A stretch of 64,000 nucleotides of DNA from Calvatia gigantea (lineage: Eukaryota; Basidiomycota; Agaricomycetes; Agaricales; Lycoperdaceae). This document shows, one piece after another, positions 11,618-23,397 of this stretch (position 1 is the first letter of the stretch; the number at the start of each line of letters is the position of its first letter). The DNA lies in contig JACAAK010000004.1 of the NCBI GenBank assembly GCA_025093985.1, positions 992,001 through 1,056,000 of the forward strand, given 5' to 3'. The position numbers and the translations under genes are program-made. The notes beneath the pieces were generated by a model that was given only the letters and a program-made list of their open reading frames with translations, ran no database searches and was not told the origin of the DNA.

Positions 11618-14001
11618 TCCTATTACCACCCCACCAACATAGCTTTCATCAATCCCATCTTTGTCGCATCAAATACATAAACACCCCAGCATTTACTCTG
11701 TCTCTCATCGCCCTTCTGTTCCATACACGGACCTCCAAACACATGCAATACTTCATATACATATGTCATATTCCTCGTGTATATGTTTGTCGCCACGTTG
11801 TCGTTTTTGACTCTCCATTCTCCCCTCGCGCGTGATTCCCAACCTGTCACTTCCTGTCACGCTGTCTCCGTTCCTTTTGGAACTCTTGGCTCGCCAAACT
11901 CCTCCACAGCAACATCCTCGGTTGCACCTAGACATCTTTCCCAATTACTCCATTACCTTGGCTTCGACTTCAAAGCTTCATGCCAGAGTGATCGGTAACG
12001 GGATAACGGCATTTCCGCACAGCCGAGTGGACGAGATGGGATTTTCTTTCCCCCCCCCCCCGGTTTCTGATCCCTCCGCCCAGCCTCCATCCATCCATCT
12101 ATCAGAATCATCAATCATCCGACAGGTTCCTGATGTAGCAGCGCTCGATGCCGCTGATATGGTTAGCCTTGGATTACTTGTTTGGGTTTTTTATCTCTTG
12201 GGTCTCCGTTCCACCTCCTTTCTTCACTCCCACGCGATACAACGACCGACAGGTTCTTCTCGTGATCAAAACCCAAACCGACGGCATTTCCCATTTCATC
12301 GTGTATAGCCCCCTTCGGTGGTCGTTGTAAATCTGTTTCGTCATTGGATACCCGCACCCTCATGACCCTTTCCCCTTTCCCCAAACCTCCCTCGTCATTG
12401 GCTACGAATACTCGTGGGTCATGAAGCATCGCCACTGTTAAACAAACAAAAAGTACAAGCCATAGCCACTATTCCATTTCCGCGTTGGCCTTAGGTTTAG
12501 CTCCTAACCTCAAGTCGAACCATACCTTATCGGCCCACTTGCGACGTCTTGTGATCAGCCTCCGGGATGTGATTGGCCGGTAACGGCAGTTTCATGAGTA
12601 GTTGGCTCGTAATACAGCTTTTCATGAATGATGAGCTTAATTTTCAACAAGGTTTGATCGTACGATGCTTTGGGTGGGAATTTCTAATCTGGGGAAGGCA
12701 ATGCTGTTGTGGGGTGGTTCGCTGAGTGGAGGTTGGGGGGGAACGTCCTTATGGTCATTTGGCGGTTCTTTATTTTTGCGGGTTCCTTTCGTGATCCTCG
12801 AAGCCATTTGGCGCACCCCGTTTTTGTTGAGATGCGTATATGAGCATTGTTGTGTTTTTAGATATCATCACACACCCCATCTTCCCCTCCGTCTTGTTCT
12901 TATCTTGTCTTTCTTATGTTATATACGCCTGTAGAATTGTAGTGCCTTGTTCTCCTCCATTCTGTTCCCGTCTCTCTCTTATTCCGGATCCAGTCCGACT
13001 TTTGTCCTTATTCTTGTTCTTGTTTGGGCGACTTAGGTTACAATCGAATATATACCTCTAAGCATTCGTGATACGCGAACCTACCCAAGTACACACATGA
13101 TGTCATCTGAGTCTTGAGTTTGAGCTCTTTTGTTTGTTCTGCATTCTATTTCCCCTTTATTTCCTTGTATTGTACAATTGGCGTCATAGGGTGCAACCTC
13201 GGTACGTCTCAGGTTAATAAGATAATCATCTGGACCGAGCGATGAATATATGAGATTTAACGTGCCGTAATAAACCATCTGGGAGACTTCAGGGACGGTA
13301 TGATATGTATCTTCTACCCGGAACTTGGCTGGAGATGACGTCAGTTGATTATGTTCACATTCAATGTGACTAGTGTAGAATAGCAAGGCGAGCGCTCTGC
13401 TTCTTGCACGCGTCCTCGGATTCTGGAACGAGAAAAGAGAACGAAAGGGGTTGAGAGATTAATATTCCTTGCAGGCATGCATGAGTTGGCTAACACTGTG
13501 GCGGAGGTGAGATGTATGTATCAAGCCCTGATTGGACGTGTGTCCTGAGGGGCTGAAATCTAAGATGTTGGCGGTCGATCTACAGATCCGTCTCCATTGT
13601 CTCCTACTACATATGTTAAAAAACTGGGAGTCGTAGCTATGACGAAGTAGACAGGGTCCACAGATCAGATTTGGGCAGTGTCTGGGACTCGACGTGGAAC
13701 GATAAGCGGCATCTGATGTGGGAGGGGCGGGTGTTCACCGGGGTTGTGGGGTTCCGAGCGGTGAATACGGAGGTAAGATTAAGCTTTGCGAGCGTTGACT
13801 TTGGTTTGAGCGTGATAGAGAAGAAAGCCAAGGTCCGGAAACCTTCGTGCGAGAATTCGAGACGTGCAATCTGGGCCTTAAAATAGAGAGAATCTGCGCA
13901 TAATATCAACAGCATCCTGAAGCTGACTTGCTCATTGATTCCATGTCCTTGAGCTACTAATACTTTGTAAATCACATGGAACTACCTATCTTCCCACAGC
14001 T
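11618..14001. other. 2.4 kb without a recognised gene
   Basis: From 11620 to about 13040 the plus strand is markedly pyrimidine-rich, including a run of 12 C at 12050-12061. This resembles untranslated or promoter sequence rather than coding sequence. The open frame at 11832-12308 has no recognisable domain. Nothing identifiable lies between 13080 and 14001. Confidence 0.5.
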
Positions 14002-15950
14002 CTAAGGTACGAGCAAACTATTTACTTGATCAGCAATGGCTGCCAAAGTCTGAATCTTCGGACATCCGAAATCAATATCAGCACTTCGTCCAAAAGTCGC
14101 ACCGGTCCGGTTAAAAAAACCGCCCAGCTGAATTATGCTATCGGTTGTCGGATTATAAGCTGGCCAGCCAAAGTTGAATAGTCCCCTTTGAGGGTCCCTG
14201 GCAAAGGCCACCCAAGCGCTTTGCATGTATCGAGAGAGCGCGATTTCTTCTGGGGTTTTGGCGATTTTGGTAATTTGGCTTTGATTGTAGGTGCCGAAGA
14301 CGATGGGGAGCTCGGATGTATGAAATGCGCGGAGGTCGGGACGAATGGAGATGTCACGGAAGATGGCTTTACGAAGACAGTAGGGTTGGTGCAATGAGTA
14401 GGCAGAGTTGACACACTCGGAAAGTGTACATACCTTGATATTGGTATCGCCATGTTGGAACTCCTGCGTTCAATCGATTTCGGGCGGTCACATCCGCTGG
14501 ACAGGTGAATACGAGCTATAAGTAGTCAGATTAATCGGTATCGGAGCACTGGCTGTATTTCGATATCATGAACACGTACGTGGGTTTGGAGGTCGGCCGC
14601 GAGCTCTGTCACGAATGGGGAAGCTAATCCTAAGGGTGATAGAAGTTCGGAACCGACGACGATAATATCTCCTTCGTGTTGTGTGGTTCCGGCAAGAAGG
14701 GGAACCTTAAGGAATCTTCCGGACGCAGCGCGAGCTGCAGTGTCGCCGAAAATAGTAATATCTTATACGAGATTAAGTATATTCAAAAATCTCGTGAAGA
14801 AGGTGTACTCACTATCTTGGACCAAGCCAAAGGCACCGCTCGTGCTGACAACGGCATCCTCAAGTATCCTTCCCGGTACCTTTTTCATGCACTCTAATTG
14901 TGCTGCATCTGGTGCTGTTGGACGTTGTGAGATAATAAACCCCTGACAAAAGATGAGTGCGTTACATGTTCCACAACCAACGACCTCGGCGACATCATTC
15001 CATGCAGCTGGGTTTATCGGAACGCCATTAGTAGGATTCGAACCTCCCAATATACTGTAGTCACGGGTGGTAATTATGAGAGGCTAAACAAGTCATTCCA
15101 GAGACAGATAGCATACCTGCCTGAATGCTCGATGACCCCTATAACAGAAATTAAGCTATAGATCGGAACACGGTTTACGTATGCTTACCTTTGACCATGG
15201 TATCATCTAGATGCGCAAATGTGTATGCGTCTATTGCCGCACTCCCGGCACTCTGGCCAAATAAGACGATACGGTCTGGGTCGCCACCGAAGCTGGCAAT
15301 GTTGTCGTGTATCCATTTGATAGCAGCATCAATATCGAGAAGGCCAAAGTTCTGAGAGCTCGTCGAGTTGACAAGTTGGGGTGCGTTTGGCTGGCCAAAG
15401 ATATTGAGCCTATAGTTGAACGTCACAACAATGACGTCGTCGTTGTCCCGTACGATGAAACGACCGTCATAAATTGGACTATTACTCTAAAACCCGGTAT
15501 TAGGCGTGGAGTGGGAAGTCGGCGCAGTCAAGATTAACAAACGGTACCAATCATAAACCCACCACCATATATCCACACCATGACAGCGGTCTTTTGTTTC
15601 CTGTTAGTGCTTGGAGCCCAGATGTTGACACTCATGCAATTTTCAGATTCCGTGACGTTGGGTATGATACTACCAGTTAGCTTCAAAAATTCGACATTGG
15701 GCAGGTTATTGGCCTGAAAGCAAGAATCGCTGAATTGTGCAGCCTTGAAAGGATCACGCCGATGCGGAAGGAGCTTTGTAGCTTCCCATCGAGCTGCAAC
15801 AGCATACGGGATGCCGAGAAATTGCCTGACAGTGGGTATAACTTGAGATCCAAGGACATCACCCTGTTGAGTGTGTACAAGAAGTCCAGGGCTTTGCGCA
15901 GCAGCGCAACTTAGCCAGACGGGCATCAATAACAAGTTGAGGAGATTCAT
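14002..15950 (-). CDS. Secreted type-B carboxylesterase
   Basis: Alpha/beta-hydrolase of the carboxylesterase/cholinesterase family, probably acting on esters or lipids outside the cell. Seven exons: 15950-15543, 15486-15189, 15138-15117 (22 nt), 15054-14813, 14761-14580, 14515-14434, 14366-14002; introns of 50-67 nt. The product is 532 residues, the normal family length. The ATG at 15950 starts a signal peptide (M-N-L-L-N-L-L-L-M-P-V-W-L-S); an upstream in-frame ATG at 16055 would bury it. The oxyanion loop is G-G-G-F. The nucleophile is Ser215 in G-Q-S-A-G-S, the acid Glu353 in T-Q-H-E-G-D and the base His427 in A-F-H-T-S-E-L-P. The elbow has Gln where most relatives have Glu (G-E-S-A-G). 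No frameshift, so I call it functional. Confidence 0.95.
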
Positions 15951-17491
15951 GGTTGAATGTACCCCTCGTAAATGTTCTTTTAAATCTAGAGCTGCGGGCA
16001 GTGGAGTGCCGAAACAGGCGGGAGCCAAACACGTTAAGTAAGTAAGGAGGAACATGCCAACAAATAACGCACCTCAGAATCGTAGAACAAGGACTGGGGT
16101 ATATGAGATAACAGTGAGCGCCAATCCAAGGGCGCAGTCACTGCGAGGTGACCGTCGCTCCACTCTAGTGTTGCTCCTCGGCCACAGTCACTGCGCACTG
16201 CATTTTGATTACCACAGTGGGAGAAGAACACTTTTAACAGATTTTTCAGATCCTGTGTGTCCAAGAGGTGTTGGATACACGGCAACACAACCTTCAGCGG
16301 TGGTAGTTGCCTTTTGGGTCTTTTTATTTCCGCTCCCACCCCTTCACGTTCGGTTCAAGATTAATTGCGGGCAGAGATATGTCCGATTTCTTAAGCAGGC
16401 ACGCACATAGGCTTGGCATAAGGGTAAGGGGGGGTCCTCGGAAGGACGCCTGGAGCTTGGATAGGAAAACATTGCGATGTCGAGATTGATGGTGGTATCA
16501 GAACTGAGGGTGGGTCCGCGTAATATACTGTATTATCCCTGAGGTGCAGGCTTGAGTCGCAGAAATCGCCAGAAACGTCAGAAAGGACGGTGAGCGGCCT
16601 GTTGGGGATGTACGTCCCGCTTGCAATGCATCGTTGTGATGGTTTTCGTCCCCAATTCTCGAGTCGGGAACCAGGTAAGGCCAGCCAGAAATATTCAATA
16701 TTTGCGAGTGCGAGCTCTCCCGAAAGCTGGCTAAGATATTGGTCGTAACTCAGTACTCAGAACTCAGGTTCAAGTGTTCACATTCAGGGTGAATCTTTCC
16801 GGGCCGGTGTTAGGTAAGTTATGGGAGGGACAAATATAGACGTCTAAACATACACCACCAGATGTTGTGAGGCTTATTTGGTGCTAACGAAATCCTTACA
16901 GTAGGATGCACGTTGATACAGCTCACTCAGTGAGCTTGAGAGGTATGCTGCTGACACCTGGCCAATCGGCGTCGATCTGATCGCAAGAAGCTCACCCCCG
17001 CCCGATAGAGAACCAGCAAGCTGGCGATTTCGCCTCGTGTCACCCGCTTACCCTTGGCATCCGCGAAGGTTACCACAAACCTTTTTCAACGGCTTTTCCG
17101 TTTCTAACGCAGACAACTGTGGGTCCAAAAGGTGTTCGATTACGTGATAACGTTGGGCAGTAGCGAGACGGATGCGACAGGCAGGGCGCTTTCGAACACT
17201 GCCGATTCCGTGGATCGAACATTTAGTACTCATTCTTCGGGCAAGGATGTGTGAGTCATGTCGAAGCTTGGGGGGTTACCGTACGGCACACAAAGCAAGG
17301 TTTAACCGGCATGCGTAGCCATGCGCTTCTAAACACGATTAAAGAAAGGGGTGCAGCGTGTGTGTGGCGTGTTGTCCCATAACCCTTTACCCTTTTTAAA
17401 TGTCCTCCTCCTGTGCAGATAGCCCAAAACGCCGTTGTATATCACACTTGGATTACGACTTCCGCCGGCATTGGACCTGAGCTTCTGAATC
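15951..17491. other. Intergenic, no gene seen
   Basis: Divergent promoter interval between the carboxylesterase (minus) and the first F-box gene (plus). No coding sequence, RNA gene or repeat is recognised. Confidence 0.5.
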
Positions 17492-19069
17492 ATGACCTCC
17501 TCCTCCCACAACCATTTGGACACTGTTGCAACGGCGATCACCGGCCTCAACCATACCCTCCAACAAGCCCCCGCCGCTGAGGAATTCCTCCAGCGTACGG
17601 AAACCGATACCAAGTTCATAAACTCACAGGTCGGCGAGGTGAAAACCCTCATCCGCGAGCTATTCAAATACCGTGCCACTCTCCTGCGTAATCTCAATTT
17701 GCGCATGTCGCCTATATGCAAGCTCCCACCCGAGATCTTAGGCGAAATCTTCAAATATGTTTGCCGCTCGAGGTCTAAGAAAGCCATGGCACCTACGAGG
17801 GTTGGGGCTATATGCTCCCACTGGCGTCAGGTGGCGTGGTCGGTTCCTCAGTTGTGGACCGAGTTGATTGTCAGAGGGAAGTTCTGGAAGTCCTCGTATA
17901 GAGCGAAACTTCTGGATCTGTATTGCAAGAATATGGGAGGGTTGCATTATAGTATCACTTTTCTCAAGGTGCCGGACGAGAGCCACAAAGGTTCACGAGG
18001 GATCCCCTTCCAGGACGTCTTTGACCGACTGTTTATCAAACACGCAGACAAATTGAAGGCCCTCACCTTCCAGGAATCGCCGAACTCTTGGATTCCCCAC
18101 ATTGGCAGCGTTACCAATAGTGGACAGGGGTTGCCCAACCTGGAGTCGCTGGCGATCACCGATAACAACTGCGAGAACCCGTTGCTCAATCTCGCACTTC
18201 TATTGTTCGGGAAGAGTCTTCGGATCGCGTTCTATAACGTTCCCCGTCTGAGGACTCTCATCCTCGAGGATGTTCCCCCCACTCTCACCTTTCCCTGGGC
18301 ACAGCTCACACAGCTCAGTCTCTCCAACGTCGATTCTGAAGCTGCGCTTGATATCGTTCTCCAATGCGAGAATCTCATCACTCTCAAACTGGAAGATCTA
18401 TTGAGGAGCTCAGACGATGTATCCGTCACTCTACCCAATGAGCCAACCATACTCCGGAACCTTCAATCGTTGGAGTACAAGAGCTCACATTTGTCGTCAC
18501 ATTGGGAGAGAGCCCTCGTTAAATGTCTATCGTTCACAACATCATTGAAGAAGCTAGTATGGTTGACAAAGGATGGGACAAAGGAGCTTCGCAGGGAGTT
18601 CTTGTTGCGTTTACCGACGTCCATGACCGAACTTCGAGTTGATTGCTGCACAGAGAGGGATAGCATTCAAGATCTCAAAGGAGCGTTCGCTCGGTTAACA
18701 TCCTTGCGGACTATCATGCTCCATCTTAAGGACCCCCTGGATCTTCAGGCAGTAGAGTTATTCACGGTCACGGGAACACATTACTTCCTTCCGTCGTTGC
18801 GCTCGATTGGATTCATGATGTTGAGACAGGAGTATAATTCCCAGCAGATATCGGATATCCTGGATATGGTACGGTCACGTTGGGCGGTACGGGACAAGAA
18901 GGATCCATTTGAGGGATTCACGTTTGGGTTCCCGGTTGCTGGAAAGAAGGATACGAAGTGGATTCAGGATTTTAAGGGGGAGATTGATGAGATAATGGAC
19001 AAAGAGATGCAGGTACAGGTTTCCGGGAAGCAGGCAATGCAACCGGGTGTCTGGTTGCAGCACAATTGA
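17492..19069 (+). CDS. F-box protein, tandem copy 1
   Basis: Intronless gene of 525 residues. An N-terminal helical, coiled-coil-like stretch (E-L-F-K-Y-R-A-T-L-L-R-N-L) precedes an F-box at about residues 70-130 (I-C-K-L-P-P-E-I-L-G-E-I-F ... G-A-I-C-S-H-W-R-Q-V-A-W). The rest is a long leucine-rich, LRR-like region. Such proteins normally bind Skp1 through the F-box and present substrates to an SCF ubiquitin ligase; the substrate is unknown. The paralogue at 19860 aligns over nearly the whole length. This copy keeps the C-terminal tail ending V-W-L-Q-H-N, which the other has lost. The ATG is the first in frame and matches the start of the paralogue. Confidence 0.92.
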   Translation: MTSSSHNHLDTVATAITGLNHTLQQAPAAEEFLQRTETDTKFINSQVGEVKTLIRELFKYRATLLRNLNLRMSPICKLPPEILGEIFKYVCRSRSKKAMAPTRVGAICSHWRQVAWSVPQLWTELIVRGKFWKSSYRAKLLDLYCKNMGGLHYSITFLKVPDESHKGSRGIPFQDVFDRLFIKHADKLKALTFQESPNSWIPHIGSVTNSGQGLPNLESLAITDNNCENPLLNLALLLFGKSLRIAFYNVPRLRTLILEDVPPTLTFPWAQLTQLSLSNVDSEAALDIVLQCENLITLKLEDLLRSSDDVSVTLPNEPTILRNLQSLEYKSSHLSSHWERALVKCLSFTTSLKKLVWLTKDGTKELRREFLLRLPTSMTELRVDCCTERDSIQDLKGAFARLTSLRTIMLHLKDPLDLQAVELFTVTGTHYFLPSLRSIGFMMLRQEYNSQQISDILDMVRSRWAVRDKKDPFEGFTFGFPVAGKKDTKWIQDFKGEIDEIMDKEMQVQVSGKQAMQPGVWLQHN

Positions 19070-19071
19070 TT

Positions 19072-19325
19072 TGTAATTCACTGCTAATTCCGCACGTCCT
19101 TCCCCGCCTAGTCATATTTTTGAGTGCCATAGTCCCAGGAATTTTATTATTGCAGCCCGCCACTTTCGCGGTATTCCTCTCCATAGGGACTGGTGGAGGG
19201 CACGCTCGTATCCATGTCCGTATCGACGTCTGCGGAGTCCTAAGTGGTGGACGCTTGCAGTCGGATCGAATGAAAATCGACATCATTCCGTGCAGCTGGG
19301 CCGACTGGAACACTATTGATAGGGT
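19072..19325 (-). pseudogene. Relic of the WD40 gene 3' end
   Basis: The minus strand aligns with the last exon of the WDR89-like gene at 21468-21707. Shared strings include G-G-A-A-T-G-A-T-G-T followed by A/T-rich sequence and 'gacgtcgat.c.gac.tgg'. The reading frame is broken and no upstream WD40 exons are present. The fragment was evidently copied together with the adjacent F-box gene and left non-functional between the two F-box copies. Confidence 0.85.
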
Positions 19326-19859
19326 TCGGACTCTCCGAGATACGACGATGTATCCAAGCGGTAATTGCGAATAGGATTAGTCAAATCATTCCAGGGATAG
19401 GTGCATCTGTCCGAAGGTTCAATAACCCATTCCACAGAAAAATCAGTCATAGGTTGGGAAATGGCTCCTCCTTGTAAACGCCTTTTATATGTGTCAGGTA
19501 ATGGGGTCGAAACGAGCACAGTGACATATATGTATTATCTGGGAGTGAGAAATACGTACTACGAACAACATAAGTGTATATACATGCCAATAAACCCCGG
19601 ATTTGTGGAACGACATTAAGGTGTATAAAAGTACAGGTAGAGTTTCTAGAGCGCGATCACCGCGAGTTGACCACACCGTATTTTTGGTGCTGCTCGTGTG
19701 GCTGACTCACGTGTGGCGTGATACCTTGTTTCCGCTTTGAAACGTCAACTACATCACGGCCTTCCATTCTGTTCCCTGCATCGATAACCTGGAGCGCCAT
19801 TGCCCCTCACTCTCAAGGTTTCTGCTTCCTGTGCGCTAGACCTAAGCCTGGATATTTGA

Positions 19860-21320
19860 ATGATGACTTCCGCCCTCCGCGATCACCTTGATGTCGTTGC
19901 AGCAACGATTGCGAACCTTGACCATGCCCTCCAACAACTCCCACCCGCCGAAGAATTCCCTGTGCAAACGACCGCTGATGCCATTTTCGTTCTTTCCCAA
20001 GTCCGCGAGATGGAGCCTCTTATCAGCAAGCTATTCAAATACCGTGCCAATCTCCTGCGTAATTTCAATATGTTCAGTTCGTCTATTTGCAAGCTCCCAC
20101 CGGAGGCGCTAGGCGAGATTTTCAGATATGTTTGTCACCCTGATTCGGAAAGAGCCATGGCACCGACGAAGATCGGAGCTGTATGCTCCCATTGGCGGCG
20201 GGTTGCATGGTCGGACCCTCGGTTATGGACCGAGTTGAGCGTTGGATGGAAAACTTGGGAGTCTCCGTACGGAGCGAAGCTTCTGGACTTATATTACGAG
20301 AACATGGGAGGGTCGCATTATGGTATTACCCTCTCCTTGCCAGTGAGGGAAGACCATAAAGGCTTGCGCGGGATCCCCTTTGAGGATGTCTTTGAACAGA
20401 TATTCGTCAAACACCCAGATAAGTTAAAAACTCTCAATTTCCAGGGACCCATGAAGTTTTGGATTCCCCATATTGACCATATCACCAAGTGTGGGCGAGG
20501 CCTCCCCAACCTAAAGTCACTCGTGATCAACACTAAAAGTCTCTTGTATACGTCGGAGGACAGTTGTATTACTGTGTTCTGCAAGGCTCCTCGTCTAACC
20601 AAAGTCGACCTCACGTTTGTTCGACCCACTCTCACCTTCCCTTGGGCACAACTCACAGAGCTCAGGCTTCACGCTACAAGTTCTGAACTTGCGCTGAATA
20701 TTGCCCTCCAGTGCGAAAACCTTGTCACTCTCAAACTAGAAGACCTCTCCAAAGGCTTGGAGGAATTATCCGTTACTCTACCCGATGGGTTAACTGTACT
20801 GCGGAACCTTCAAACGTTTGAGTACAAGAGCTCGTATTTGTCGGCACGTTGGGAACAAGCTCTTGTCAGATGTCTATTGTTCACAACATCATTGAAGAAG
20901 TTGACATGGTTGACAAAAGGCGGGACAAAGGAGCTTCGCAGGGGGTTCTTGCTGCGTTTACCGACATCCATCACCAATCTTTGGATCGATTGCCGCGCGG
21001 AGAGAGATGGTGTTCAAGATCTCAAAGAAATATTTGCTCGCTTGACATCCCTGCGGAATATCACCCTCTACCTCGACGATCCGCTGGATCTCGAAGTTAT
21101 AAAGCTATTCGCGATCACGGATGAATACTGTTTACTTCCGTCACTGCGTTGGATTGAGCTCGCGATGATGTGGTATGAATATGATGAACAGCAAATGTCA
21201 GACTTTGAAGATGTGAGAAAATCACGTTCAGCGATACGGGACGAGAAGGATCCGTTTGAGAAGTTCGTGCTTAGGTTCCCAAACGTAGAAGGATATACAC
21301 TGGATTCATGGTTTCAGTAG
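19860..21320 (+). CDS. F-box protein, tandem copy 2, truncated tail
   Basis: Intronless, 486 residues, with the same layout as the gene at 17492: helical N-terminus, F-box (I-C-K-L-P-P-E-A-L-G-E-I-F ... A-V-C-S-H-W-R-R-V-A-W) and an LRR-like C-terminal part, so a likely SCF substrate receptor. The frame stops at a TAG (21318-21320) right after D-S-W-F-Q. Beyond it, DNA still encodes the rest of the ancestral tail in a disturbed frame (M-Q-V-Q-F-V-G-G-R-Q, then W-L-Q-N-K), so about 30-40 C-terminal residues have been lost relative to the tandem copy. The F-box and most repeats are intact, so the protein may still work. It is convergent with the WD40 gene. Confidence 0.9.
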   Translation: MMTSALRDHLDVVAATIANLDHALQQLPPAEEFPVQTTADAIFVLSQVREMEPLISKLFKYRANLLRNFNMFSSSICKLPPEALGEIFRYVCHPDSERAMAPTKIGAVCSHWRRVAWSDPRLWTELSVGWKTWESPYGAKLLDLYYENMGGSHYGITLSLPVREDHKGLRGIPFEDVFEQIFVKHPDKLKTLNFQGPMKFWIPHIDHITKCGRGLPNLKSLVINTKSLLYTSEDSCITVFCKAPRLTKVDLTFVRPTLTFPWAQLTELRLHATSSELALNIALQCENLVTLKLEDLSKGLEELSVTLPDGLTVLRNLQTFEYKSSYLSARWEQALVRCLLFTTSLKKLTWLTKGGTKELRRGFLLRLPTSITNLWIDCRAERDGVQDLKEIFARLTSLRNITLYLDDPLDLEVIKLFAITDEYCLLPSLRWIELAMMWYEYDEQQMSDFEDVRKSRSAIRDEKDPFEKFVLRFPNVEGYTLDSWFQ

Positions 21321-21467
21321 GGAGGCTAGTAGGATGCTGGAAAAGAATATGCAAGTGCAGTTTGTGGGAGGCAGGCAGTGCAACTAGGAGTCTGGTTGCA
21401 AAATAAGTGTTAGGCCAAACTCTAATTAATGGTTCATCGCCAGTATCGCGTTTTCTTCCCTGTCTAT

Positions 21468-22990
21468 TCATGTTTGTGAGTGTTGCAATTCCGGGAATTC
21501 TGTTATTGAGCGCATCCTTACCAATAAATCGTCCTCCTCGCGGTCTCTTTTTCTAATGGGGCTGGTGAAAGGGGCATCCATACCCACGTCTGCATCGACG
21601 TCCGCGGGCTCATGGACAGTGGACGCAGGCGGCCGGGTTGAGTGAAACTGAACATCATTCCACAGGTGAATCTTCCCGTCCTCACCCCCGGTAATAGTGA
21701 CTTGATTCTAAGGACTATGTGAATGACAATATGGTAATGATAGCGAGTGGGCTCACATCGTCATCCGGTAATATTGATCGAACGATACCGACGTGATGTT
21801 TCGCCCATACTGAATGGAGTGTCCATTTTCCTTCGGCGTTTCAAATTGGGGTCTGGGCTTGTGAGGGTTGGCGGTGTTATCAACGCAGCGTCTCCACTAG
21901 GGAATGTCAGATATTGAGCCGGTGAAACTGAGGGGAAAAAAACGGACTCGTTTGAACCTGTATATATTTTGAGCCCCCCGTTGCTCAGGGGAAAGCATGT
22001 GATGAGATAGTCCGTAACCCAGGTCCGGAACTGAGTATGCACTGAAGGAGAGCGTATATCCACCGACAACCGTTGATCGAGCTTCCGCGCACGCGTGAGG
22101 TTTGTTGTGCGTAGAAGTGAGTATGACACAAACCTCATTCGACCAGAGACTAAACGTCTCCATATCGCTGGCGGCCCAGACCGCCGGTGTCGTGCCGTCG
22201 AGGTACCAACCAGCTTGGGAGATACTTGGACCCCAAGAACCGACATGAAGTGTCGCCTCGTCTTCATCATCTTCTGTGGCATCGGAGATACTGAGCAGAC
22301 CATCGGTTGAGCCTGAGAGGACAAGTGGAGGTGACGAAGTGGAGGGGTGGAATGAGATTGACGTGATGTCATCGGAATGTGTGGATGAGTGTGTACGTAT
22401 AGGCACTGCCGGTTGGCGTGGGTCCCTGGGGGTTTGGAAGAGGGTTTGTATCTGGCTCAGGTGGGAGCGGATATGGGAGGTAACATTGGATGGACGGACC
22501 AGTAGAGGATAAACGCGTCGTTGGACTGAAATTCGGTACCCGCGGCTGCAAGAGAACCGTCAGGGGACACATCACAACTGAGGAGGCCTCGTGAGGTGTT
22601 CCCCACGTTCGTTACTGCAAAATTCTTTCATCATCCGGGTGTGATAGTTTGGTAGGGGTGACATACGTTTGATCGAATGTGAACCGGATCTCTCGTCCCA
22701 TATTTTGACCGAACCGTCCTTGCCAGTAGACAGCAGTGTACGCCCAGGACATGCCAACTACACGATTTACTGCACGGATGGACGTTGTCGCTGCGTCATG
22801 TCCGGGAAGAGTCTGTATCCGACGTAAAGATCTCTTGTCAAATAAATCAATCTCATTGGATGGAGAAGAAGCAGATGCAGCATAGACAGTTGGAAGATTT
22901 GCTAGAGAGAGCACGTAAGCATCACCGTGATTTAGCGCAGCGGAAATTCGGGGCCCGGACGACTCGTATAGTGCCGGAGATTCCTTCCAT
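21468..22990 (-). CDS. WD40-repeat protein, WDR89-like, frameshifted
   Basis: Beta-propeller scaffold protein resembling WDR89. Exons read on the minus strand: about 22990-22667, 22614-22500, 22425-22134, 22081-21948, 21896-21757, 21707-21468, with introns of 49-74 nt. WD phrases include S-T-G-K-D-G-S-V-K-I-W-D, A-A-G-T-E-F-Q, L-S-G-S-T-D-G-L-L-S-I and T-G-G-E-D-G-K-I-H-L-W-N. Two one-base shifts are needed, near 22750 and near 21845. The start is unresolved: the frame around L-Y-E-S-S-G-P-R-I-S runs up to a stop with no ATG, and the nearby ATG at 22990 is in another frame. It may be a dying gene or one with sequence indels. Its last exon was duplicated to 19072-19325. Confidence 0.75.
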
Positions 22991-23397
22991 TGCTTTTAAG
23001 AGTTTTCACGTAAATGTCGTGTATTTCTTGGACAATGGGTTGATGAAGATCCACTAGTTGTGATCAGTCACGTGCCGTCAAAGCAGAGATACTTATGTAA
23101 GCGGGCACTGGTTACCAATGTCCTTTTAGTTCGTGTTTATTTCTTAAAAGTTACTTACTACTCCCGCCCCTTCGCCGTCGTTCAGCCTGCCTTGCTCGCT
23201 GCCTCACATTCATTACTAGTCGCGCTCGTTTATCGCCACCTACCGAACCTGTACAAAGTTCTTTAAGACCTTCGCACCCTCTATTCCCAAAGTTGCTCGG
23301 CCCCACTTGTCCAAAGCCTTGCATAACATTCTCCCCACCCATCCTTCGCCTAGACGCAAACTATCGTCCTTTTGTTCATTTTGTACCACATTGCAAA
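22991..23397. other. Intergenic, divergent promoters
   Basis: Between the WD40 gene (minus) and the small membrane-protein gene (plus). Pyrimidine-rich just before 23398. No gene seen. Confidence 0.5.

Noticed and set aside
12050..12061. Run of 12 C as a structural or phase-variable element
   Set aside because: It lies in non-coding sequence with no adjacent gene start; nothing supports a regulatory role.
11832..12308. 158-residue open frame after the Gln-rich protein gene
   Set aside because: Pyrimidine-driven composition, interrupted by a C run, no domain and no splice logic; more like UTR sequence.
15021..15050. String resembling a tRNA T-loop ('ggattcgaacctccc')
   Set aside because: It is the carboxylesterase coding sequence (G-G-S-N-P-T) on the minus strand; no acceptor or anticodon stems fit around it.
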